DNA from: Dendrolimus kikuchii
Taxonomy: Eukaryota; Arthropoda; Insecta; Lepidoptera; Lasiocampidae
Assembly: GCA_019925095.2 (NCBI GenBank)
Contig: CM034392.1
Coordinates: 7,576,887-7,640,886, forward strand
DNA: 64,000 nt
Reading direction: 5' to 3'
The position numbers were made by a program, and so were the translations under genes. The notes beneath the pieces are model-generated. The model did not search any database, had not been told where the DNA came from, and saw nothing but the letters and a program-made list of their open reading frames with translations. How positions within the stretch are numbered: the stretch's first letter is position 1; each line of letters opens with the position of its first letter. Of the stretch, positions 56,610 through 64,000 are shown piece by piece.

Positions 56610-57410
56610 ATTAGTCTTTGAATGTGTTACCCTCATGCTTAGTTTCACCTTCGATAGATAGCATTATGGATTAAAAAAATATACTAGGGGAATGTATTTG
56701 CGTGCATACTATTTCCCGGCCCGGGAGGAGGTTACAGAACAGGTATATGGGACTCCCAACTGCTGGTCTTCCACTCTGTTTATAAAATCAACATTCACGC
56801 AAGTGAAGTCGCGGGGAAACGCTAGCGATATTTATAATAATCAGCAAACAAATGCTTATTATATATTCCCAAGCTGTAACATGGCTAGGCATGAAACAGG
56901 GTTCGACGTCTATTTTTTATTATGAGTAGGTATAAACCATATCACCCTTCGTCATTTCGTCCTTACCCTGCGAAATGGATTATTCAAATGTGATGTTATT
57001 TGGTCGACGGTCTCAGTTCCCTAAGCTCACGTTTTAATTCCAACTTTAAATGCAGATCTTCACAGCACTGTGTCCATTAAAGTTATAACAATATGTAGCT
57101 ACGTAATATAGACAGCTTACGTAAAATAAAACAATATATTCATCTCGAGTTTTGTTCCCCTGGTAGTTTTTATGTCAATGTTTATATATGTTAATAAGAG
57201 TTATAAAATATATAAAGGTCTACTCGAGTTATATTATTTTTGGCTATTCTCTTTTCTTTCATCTTCTCACAATTATTTAGGGTCGGCGCTATGTGTCTTT
57301 TTCTTCTATACTCCTCTTTTTTGACATACGTTCTGTCACATCACACAATAAATCATCACCTCATCCTTCACACAATCCAGCCATCTCTTTTTGGTACTTA
57401 TACATTTGTT
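56610..57410. other. Unassigned DNA
   Basis: The patch 56690..56820 includes TTTCCCGGCCCGGGAGGAGG and ends in AAGTCGCGGGGAAACGCTAG, a LINE-derived tail motif. No gene is seen. Confidence 0.4.
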
Positions 57411-57414
57411 TCTA

Positions 57415-57830
57415 GAATAGAATAGAATAGAATATTCTTTATTGCACACAAGAAAATAATACACATAAGTTATCAATTATTTAACTAGTACAATCGGCGG
57501 TCTTATTGCTAACAGCGATTTCTTCCAGACAATCTTCAGTGTTCATAGATTAAAATATATACAATCATATGTACATATATTAATAATAAATAAAAATACA
57601 CATACATATTTATATACAAATATATATTATGTGCATAGAGTTACATACACACACATAAATTATTGTTTACAAATTTAGATAGTGATCTTTGAGGAGTTTA
57701 TTAAAAGATGTAAGTGACTTTGCACTTCTGATGCCTATTGGCAATGCATTGCACAACCTTATAGCCTGCACAGTAAAAATTTTCGGACAAAATTGCGTTT
57801 AATGTTTGGCGTTATTAGTCGCAGATTTGC
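57415..57830 (-). pseudogene. CR1/Jockey-group LINE C-terminus plus 3' UTR
   Basis: Minus strand: IFTVQAIRLCNALPIGIRSA, KSLTSFNKLLKDHYLNL and a stop near 57660. This is the 'VRAIRLWNALPIEIR-A-SL-SFK--LK-H' ending common in insect CR1/Jockey-type polymerases. The 3' UTR then carries GTCTGGAAGAAATCGCTGTT, AATAAGACCGCC and CAATAAAGAATATTCTATTC with an AATAG-repeat tail (57415..57434 inverted). This copy ties the dispersed GACCGCC 3' UTR fragments to their coding element. Confidence 0.75.
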
Positions 57831-57989
57831 TTATGATCTTAAGAGCCTTGTACTACTTAGTTTCTTGAAAGAACTCAAGGCGTTTCTTCAAATAGGAGGG
57901 CGTTTTTGGTCTAAAGAGTACATTATACAAATAGGATAAGCTATGAGCATTCCGGCGAAGGCGGATAGGAAGCCATTCGAGCTTACTAA

Positions 57990-58400
57990 AAAATTCAGAA
58001 ATGAGATCATATCTATCTTACAGTTTAACATTCTTTTTTTACGTGACTCATCTCTTTTCGTTACATGCCCATACCATCTTAGTCTTATTCCTCTCAATAT
58101 TTCAGTCACGGGTGCAACTTTCAAAGATCCCCTTATGTACTCATTTCTCACCTTATCCATTCTTGTAACACCACAAATCCATCGCAACATTATCATCTCA
58201 GCTGAGTGGAGACGTTTGTGGTTTATTAATTTAGTGGCCCAACATTCGGACCAGTATATCATGACCGGACGTATGATAGATTTATATATCTGATCTTTTA
58301 GTTTCAATGACATTAGTTTGTCGCAAGTCACCCTGGTTACCTGTCTCCACATTAGCCATGCTACGTTTACTTCTTACATACTTCTCTATTTCACAATTCC
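57990..58400 (-). pseudogene. RTE-type LINE polymerase C-terminal remnant
   Basis: The minus strand encodes WRQVTRVTCDKLMSLKLKDQ, IYKSIIRPVMIYWSECWATK, MIMLRWICGVTRMDKVRNEY, IRGSLKVAPVTEILRGIRLR and WYGHVTKRDESRKKRML. The thumb/C-terminal order (YKS--RPV--Y-SECWA, M-MLRW-CGVTR-DK-RNEYIRGSLKVAP, LRW-GHV-RRDE) matches a LINE polymerase type familiar from many animal genomes. Upstream a frameshift breaks the reading (about 58355). The polymerase core is gone. Confidence 0.8.
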
Positions 58401-58642
58401 TCGGCAGTAGTCAGTCAAGGTATCTGAATTCAGGGTCACACGGTAGTGTGGTTGATTATAATTTAAGAGGCACTGCATGCACTAGAGGATCTGCCGAAAT
58501 AGCAAAACAGGTATTTATTTAGTTTTGATTCTGTTGATTTTCAATCCAATGGCCGTTCGTCTTCAAAATCAATTTATATAGGTTTAAAAAAATAATTCAA
58601 ATATCTTGAATAAATTGTATAAACTGAGTGGCAATTATTTAG

Positions 58643-58938
58643 GTTTTTTCATGAGTTCAGCAGACAGGTAGAAGTCCCACCTGATGGAAAGCAGTTACCA
58701 TCGCCTATGCCTATGTAACACCAAAGGTGCTTAATTGGTAGCACCTTTGGTGTTAAAGGGAGACTGAAACCTACTACTACTAATGCTGGAATACAACCCA
58801 GGGTTTTTATGGCCGGTATGCTCTAGACCACGGGTGGTGGCCATCCGGACGGGTAAATATATTACCATTTGGTTGTGATTTGTTTTGTCGCCTCTTACAA
58901 GGCCGCAGGAAATGGTATGCTTTCTCCGTTCCTGCACT
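58643..58938 (-). mobile_element. SINE-A, long form with internal inverted duplication
   Basis: Tail TTTTTTCATGAGTTCAGCAG to head TTCTCCGTTCCTGCAC. The segment AACACCAAAGGTGC (58717..58730) is followed after 10 bases by its exact inverse (58741..58754), replacing the usual GCTGCTGCTCTCTTAAG block. This is a private rearrangement of this copy. Confidence 0.75.
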
Positions 58939-58949
58939 GATAGATAGAT

Positions 58950-60145
58950 AGCGGGTGGGCTGTGCACTGTGCTATAGTTTATCCTAGTTCTCAAACTTTT
59001 AACCTTTTAAGTCCTAAAGAGAAATTAAGTTGAATTTTTACAGCTTCTATAAGTCATAAGCAAAAACAAATCTGGCAAGCAGTGGAAAATCGAATTGTTT
59101 TTCAGAGCCAATAAGATCCAAGGCTATTATAGTGACTCGTAAAGCTCTCGCTTTATGAGACAATGTCCCCGTATCTAATGGGCCGTATGCAGTGCACGTA
59201 AAAAGATATATGGCATTTGTTAAGCCATAAATTGCAAGGAATAAACACAGAGTAACTAGGATAAATGTGGAGGAAGTATAGATTAAAGGGAGCTTAACCA
59301 ATGTTAGATCGTTTATAGCAACGCCGTTTCAAGCTCCATTTGGGAATTTGATAATCTTTCGTTGCATTTGTGTTATGCTATACTCTTGTGTTATAATATA
59401 AATTGTATTTTTTTTTATGTACAACTGGAGTGCTAGTGTACGTTTCACGAAACAAGACCTGCGGTAAAAAAATGGAAGTAATTATAACAGAGATCTCAGC
59501 TACGTTCTTATGTTATTTATATCAAGTGTTTTAATGTAAAAAAAGAAAGATAAGAATGTTTATTTAGAGTTATTTAAAATGGAAATTATATACAAACAGT
59601 TTAACAAAAACCAAAGGTTAATTAACTCTAAACAGGCCCTAACTCAGCGAATGCTGGTTGATAACAACCAACGCTGATCTTCCGTTAGTGCCAAGCAATA
59701 ACGTTATCTTCACAGAAGAAAAAAGCTGATAAAAATTTCAATATTTATGCCTAAGTTAATTCTACAGACTAATATTATTTATAGTGTGAAAATAACTTTG
59801 AAAAAAAAAACACGTACGTCACGAGAAAAAGAAATGAAATTAAATAGAACTATAACTATAAAAAGACAACCAGGCGTACTAAAAGGCGCTTGTATAAAGT
59901 GCAAGATCTGCATGCGTCCTTTGGTGTTCGTACAAGAATTTAATGTAAGTACGACAAAACGTAACAAACGACGTAAACAATGTAAATGTTACATTATATT
60001 GTTATTTTATTTACTAATACTGTTAAACCGGAACCTTTCTAGAATTGTGTGGTCTTTCTAAAATTCTGTTGTACGACCGTAGTGCCACGTCTGCGAGCCT
60101 CTTTCGTGAGACTGAGTCTAACGACACTCGCGTTATAGTGATGAC
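58950..60145. other. Mostly unassigned DNA
   Basis: Contains the open stretch noted at 59047..59330 and a plus-strand frame at 59747..60061 with CIKCKICM that runs into AATGTAAGT, a donor-like word. The latter has no acceptor or domain to support it. Confidence 0.35.
59047..59330 (-). CDS. Open reading stretch with a hydrophobic segment, unassigned
   Basis: The minus strand is open for about 95 codons, from roughly NGVAINDLTLVKLPLIYTSS through TFILVTLCLFLAIYGLTNAI (a plausible membrane span) to DLIGSEKQFDFPLLARFVFA and a TAG. Composition is protein-like and it lies between repeats, not inside one. I find no convincing acceptor, no recognised family and no second exon. Chance or a decayed gene is as likely as a real exon. 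Confidence 0.18.
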
Positions 60146-60169
60146 GCAAGCAACGGTAGTGTAAAAACG

Positions 60170-60365
60170 CGGTGTGGTGCTACCTTTTTGGCTATATTTG
60201 TCTAGCCCACGGAAACGATGTCATTTATCGGGATAAGACTTATCTGAAATATTGCCTTGGAATATAAGCTAAATCGGTATCGAATTACATCTAAATCTGT
60301 TCAATAATTTTCACGTGATGTTTTAATAGAGATACACAAAATTTGTATTTTTCTGGTCCAAATTT
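60170..60365 (+). repeat. LINE 3' repeat as at 41.6-42.1 kb
   Basis: GTCTAGCCCACGGAAACGAT, ATCGGGATAAGACTTATC, TTGGAATATAAGCTAAATCG and AATCTGTTCAATAATTTTCA then CACGTGATG parallel the units at 41.9 kb. It directly borders the MITE-B copy. Confidence 0.5.
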
Positions 60366-60977
60366 GGCCTATGTATCTATTCTTCTTTTTTTCTCACAAC
60401 GACCCATGTCAAGAGCTGGGTCGAAGTGGGCATTGACCAAAGAGCATTATTTCTATCTATCGTTTGACATTAAAAAAGGTGCAATTTTCAAAACAACCAA
60501 TGACATTTGAGTATTTCGTCGTTAATTTCTTTTTTTTATTGCTGGAGTGCAGCAGACAGGCAGACGGTCCACTTTATAGAAAGCGGTTACCATCGCCTAT
60601 AGACATTTACAACACCAAAGGTGGTACAAATGCGCTGCTGCTCTCTTAAGGGTCACTGGAACCTGTGTCACTAATGCCGGAACACAACTCAAGGTGGTTA
60701 TGGCGACATACTTTCGACCAAGTGTGGGAGCCATCCAGTCGGGCAAATGCCCCACCACTTGGCTGTGGGTTGTTTAGTCGCCTCTTACGACAGGCCGCCC
60801 GGCCGCAGGAAATCGTATTCTTTCTCCGTTCCTGCACGGATAAGATAATGATATCAAGGCTCCATAGTCAGTTCCATTAGTGTACGATAGTAACGCCCGC
60901 AAGCAACTGAAACGGGATAAATTGCTGTTGTGAATGTGGTCGTCGTGAATCTCTTGTAGAACGTAGCCAATATATAT
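60366..60977. mobile_element. MITE-B copy 2, interrupted by SINE-A
   Basis: Left part: CTCACAACGACCCATGTCAA, AGCTGGGTCGAAGTGGGCAT, CAACCAATGACATTTGAGTA. Right part (60843..60977): CGCCCGCAAGCAACTGAAAC, GGGATAAATTGC and CTCTTGTAGAACGTAGCC. In reverse orientation these are colinear with 10223..10591 (CTCACAACGATCCATGCCAA; CAACCAATGACATTTGTGTA; CGTCCGCAAGCAAGTGGAAC). About 90 bases near the left terminus of copy 1 are absent. The terminal repeats are recognisable but worn. Confidence 0.7.
60529..60842 (-). mobile_element. SINE-A, long form, nested in MITE-B
   Basis: Nearly complete, from TTTTTTTATTGCTGGAGTGC to CCGTTCCTGCACGGATAA. It sits between GTCGTTAATTTC and GATAATGATATCAAGG, where MITE-B copy 1 is continuous. 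The insertion is therefore younger than the MITE. Confidence 0.85.
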
Positions 60978-60979
60978 AA

Positions 60980-61935
60980 TTTTTATGCATTTATTGAATG
61001 AACTTTATCTTCCTTTACATGTGTAAAATTCGTGGCATGCCGCCCTTCGCCCTTAGATATGTCTTTAACATATCTAAGGGCAATTTTTTATATATTATGA
61101 TGAAGTCCATCGAATTTTTATTAAAAAGATATGCTACGTGCAAATAAAGTTGTTGTGCAACTTTTATTAACTTTTAACACTCATATCGAAGTTGGCTTTC
61201 AATGCTTCTTACATGAATCGCTACCTCATAAATATATAGACAAGGCAAAGTGAGTAATCACAGATGAAACTTATAAAGTAGTTTAAGGCCTTTAAAGTAT
61301 GGTCTGTAACAATTTCGTCTATTTAAGCCGCTTCTTTTTTTGAATATTGGTTTTCCTATACTAATATATACCTACTGCATCGTATGGCAAGTGTTGTACA
61401 GTATACAATCATCAAGTAGTGTGATTTGTTATTGTTAATTCATAAACAATGTGTTTCCATCAGAAAATTATTGCGTTGAAAAATACAAGCAAATTTATAC
61501 GAAGAAAGACGCTTTCAATTTACTGCAAAGTGACACTCAAAAGTATATTAATGAATTTCCACATCATGATTTTCATACTATCTGAGTTTCATAAAACCAT
61601 GAAGGGAGCAACATTCTGCTATATTTACCAGAAGGAAATTCATATAATTTACATTCAGAATAAAATTTAACAACAGCATCTGCATTCCGTTGTTATTACC
61701 GCCGAGAGAAGTCAACAAATTTACGCAGACGACCCGTGACGAACCCCGAAACGGTTACTCCAAATAATTCTAGGGCACTTTATTTAGATTAGTGTCTCCT
61801 CTTTTGGTTCTCTGTATTCATGACGTCATTTCACGGCACTCTTCCGCGTAAGGCTTAATAGTCTACAAACTTTGTAATACGTGGAGTAAATGCAAGATTG
61901 GAACTTATCTACCTATCCTACCTACCAAGCATACC
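60980..61935. other. Unassigned AT-rich DNA
   Basis: No exon or known repeat other than the short hairpin at 61049..61081. Confidence 0.4.
61049..61081. repeat. Perfect 14-bp hairpin
   Basis: GCCCTTAGATATGT, loop CTTTA, then the exact inverse, followed by AATTTTTTA. It looks like a factor-independent terminator, but a bacterial interpretation is not warranted here. Confidence 0.6.
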
Positions 61936-61939
61936 TTGT

Positions 61940-62345
61940 CTGTACATTGAAACTTTAGAAAAAAAATCTGGAATAGACTAGTTATATAAACGATGGAGAA
62001 CACGATGCAATTTTTTATTATTTATTGTCTGTTTTTGTCGGTTTGTCTATAAGTTCGGGATTTATGTAAAAAAACTTTATGGCCGATTTCGATGCGATTT
62101 TTGCTGATCGACAGCTAGTTCTTAGACTTAAAATGTAAAATATTGTATCGTGATCAGATTTTTTTCACTCTGACCACTTCAAACCATTCCCATGAAAATT
62201 CCCTCCACGATTCCCGAAATATAATATACTGCAGATTTTTAAGTCCGAAAACGCCGTTGTGATTGTGATACATGAATGCCGAACAAGCAAACACAAAAAT
62301 CTAAGAAACAAAATACTACAATTTTATAATATTATTAGTAGATGT
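61940..62345 (+). repeat. Repeat family R, copy 5
   Basis: CTTGTCTGTACATTGAAACT, GAATAGACTAGTTATATAAA, GATGGAGAACACGATGCAAT, TATGGCCGATTTCGATGCGA and GCTGATCGACAGCTAGTTCT appear in order. The second half is shortened and rearranged (CATTCCCATGAAAATTCCCT). Confidence 0.6.
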
Positions 62346-62349
62346 GTTA

Positions 62350-62720
62350 TTATATTACCAATTATAAGGGTGTGATTACTGAACCCAATTACTGTCACAT
62401 ACAATCTTTCCGGGTCAAGCGAAAACATTATTAGAACAAAAGTAAATCCATACATACATATTGCTGTCTTAGATAAATAGATCTATTTTTCCTGCACAAA
62501 CACAATCATCATCTGTCAGCGATTTCTCATCTATGAGACGAAAAGGTAAACATATAATATATCATGGCGCGATATCACGTAATGGTAAGCCAAGAAACAA
62601 ACAATAGACAAACATCAGGTTTTATGGTCACATAGAGTTGTGACTGTTTTTTTTTTATGGATTTAGTGCAGTGAAAGTTTACTTTAAGTCTGGTTGAATT
62701 TTGTTATAGATTATTTCAGG
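62350..62720. other. Unassigned DNA
   Basis: No supported feature. Confidence 0.4.
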
Positions 62721-62725
62721 CAGAT

Positions 62726-62965
62726 GCCAGGTGGTACGGCATTTGCCCGACTGGATGGCTACCACCCCTGGTCTAAAGCATGTCGCCATAACAACCTTGA
62801 GTTGTGTTCCGGCATTAGTGACCAGGTTCCAGTAACCCTTAAGAGAGCAGCAGCGCATTTGTAGCACCTTTGGTGTTGCAAATGTCCATAGGCGATGGTG
62901 ACCGCTTTCCATTAAGTGGACCTTCCGCCTGTCTGCTGAACTCCTGCAATAAAAATATAAAAAAA
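62726..62965 (+). mobile_element. SINE-A, short form in sense
   Basis: Starts exactly GCCAGGTGGTACGGCATTTG, the same 5' end as the copies at 43790..44034 and 49841..50082. It ends CTCCTGCAATAAAAATATAA plus A-rich tract. Identity to the other copies is high by eye, suggesting a fairly recent insertion. No clear flanking duplication is visible. Confidence 0.85.
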
Positions 62966-62969
62966 GATT

Positions 62970-64000
62970 GATTATGTTGACTATTTGAATACTGTAGTAT
63001 TGTGTTGATTACTACTATTTATCATGCTATTTTACTTGTGTAAAATCTATATTTTATAGACACTGCCTCATTTTTCGGTACAAAGCCAATTGCAATTGAT
63101 TTTACCAATGTCAGTCAATAAAAGATACAGGTAGGGGTATAAGTTATTTTATATTTATTTCTGTTATAGAATGTAGTTATAGTTATAATTTTAGTCCCAA
63201 AGCCTTGAAGAGGGAACGAACAGGCAAAAAGTCACACATCCATATTAACTATACACGCGGTGTTCCCGATATCCTATACTAATTTTTAATTTCCATAAAA
63301 ATAATAATTAGCTTTAGGTGAGTAGCGACACCTCGTACCTGACTCCGGGGGCCAAGGCAAGGCCCCCGCCTCCATGCTTGCCTTAACCAGCCGGCACTGA
63401 GTGCAGATCGCCAGAGCTAAGACTCAAGCTTCAGGGGTGAAAGTAATAAACGGAATAACGTCAGAAGTAGCTTTGGTGAACCTGCAGCGCACTCTCCACA
63501 CCTCTTAGCCACTTACACCCATGTTGCCCCTTGCCAAACTTATTCGGCATATTTGGGGCCCATGCCGGTACTTACTGTCTGCCTATTTTTTCATCTTCCC
63601 CGAATATTGCGACAGGCAGACGCCATAGTCTTAATAATTTCAGATCCCTAATTCCACTAGCAGTTCATCCCAATAGCCCAAAACCTTTTGCTCTCATTTT
63701 CTACAATAGTTCTACATTGACCGAGGCTTGTCCTTGGGTGCGTTTTTATTATTTATATTAAATATGTCCAAGTGGCTTCTACGTGTTGGCCTTCCTATGG
63801 CCCCACGCAAGCCCTCCATAGTCCGCGCCATTTTTATGGCCCGTGATCTACAATGACATACAGCTTAATAATAACAGTCAAAATAAATTTCAGTTGATCG
63901 TGTATATACTGTGGAGCTTAAAGTTCTGTTTTTAGAGTCGTTCGGTGTATTCGTATTTGACTTAAGGTTTGTAGCGACACCGACGTCCTTGATGATTTTT
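62970..64000. other. Unassigned, GC-richer repeat-like block at 63318..63560
   Basis: GTGAGTAGCGACACCTCGTA, a GC hairpin CGGGGGCC/GGCCCCCG (63346..63353 and 63361..63368), ACCAGCCGGCACTGAGTGCA and TGTTGCCCCTTGCCAAAC look like part of a dispersed element not otherwise represented here. The 63770..63850 region (TTGGCCTTCCTATGGCCCCA, CGCGCCATTTTTATGGCC) may belong to it. I cannot name it. Confidence 0.35.

Noticed and set aside
59747..60061. Plus-strand frame with CIKCKICM and an AATGTAAGT donor-like word as an exon
   Set aside because: No acceptor, no second pair of metal ligands, and lysine-rich AT-driven composition. The donor word alone is expected by chance.
61049..61085. Hairpin followed by T-rich DNA as a bacterial-type terminator
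   Set aside because: The window is eukaryotic and no gene ends there.

Overview
The window reads as AT-rich, repeat-dense animal nuclear DNA, most likely from a moth or butterfly (Lepidoptera). There are no operons, prokaryotic gene spacing, rRNA genes, free-standing tRNA genes or CRISPR arrays. The lepidopteran call rests on recognising repeat types that are common in that order: LINE 3' ends with the GGTCTTATNGC...TTCCAGACAA block, a tRNA-headed SINE with a CCTACTGCTGGGC tail block, MITEs whose arms carry AACCGACTTC, and many non-LTR remnants. No database was searched, so the order is an inference; an insect origin is firmer.

Host coding content is small. The best host gene signal is one minus-strand exon at 35433..35714 encoding an LDL-receptor class A (LDLa) repeat, preceded by a hydrophobic segment. 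It has a clean acceptor and donor and is symmetric in phase (1-1). Two weaker minus-strand candidates, at 22413..22618 and 51626..51882, also start behind acceptor-like sequences in phase 1 and end in stop codons. They may be terminal exons of the same or neighbouring genes. A fourth open stretch with a possible membrane segment (59047..59330) is only noted. Most of the window would then be large introns or intergenic DNA.

The rest is transposable-element history. The only near-intact mobile gene is a 5'-truncated non-LTR retrotransposon (37441..39682) with an uninterrupted reverse transcriptase ORF, flanked by a perfect 13-bp target-site duplication. Four very short 3' copies of the same family (11180, 11654, 26122, 29753) each carry their own 12-14 bp duplication. 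Reverse-transcriptase tails of several other LINE families survive as pseudogenes (6.8, 12.6, 13.4-13.8, 16.7, 44.5, 49.5, 56.3, 57.4-58.4 kb).

The dominant repeat, called SINE-A here, has about sixteen copies or fragments. It occurs in a long form (about 310 bp) and a short form (about 240 bp) whose 5' end falls at the same base in three copies. That 5' end would fold into a long hairpin. A related family (SINE-B, 5.3 and 10.2 kb) shares its 3' half. Several MITE families with terminal inverted repeats are present: MITE-A at 4.7 and 8.8 kb, MITE-B at 10.2 and 60.4 kb, MITE-C at 33.2 and 35.2 kb. SINE and MITE insertions are nested reciprocally: MITE-B sits inside a SINE-B at 10.2 kb, and SINE-A sits inside a MITE-B at 60.5 kb.

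Simple repeats include seven long (TA)n arrays, several of them touching retroelement ends, and a 9-bp coding-like minisatellite at 30.15 kb. I did not find a clearly new functional system. The most notable signals are the SINE length classes with the common 5' hairpin, the five dated LINE insertions, and the undocumented minus-strand exons.
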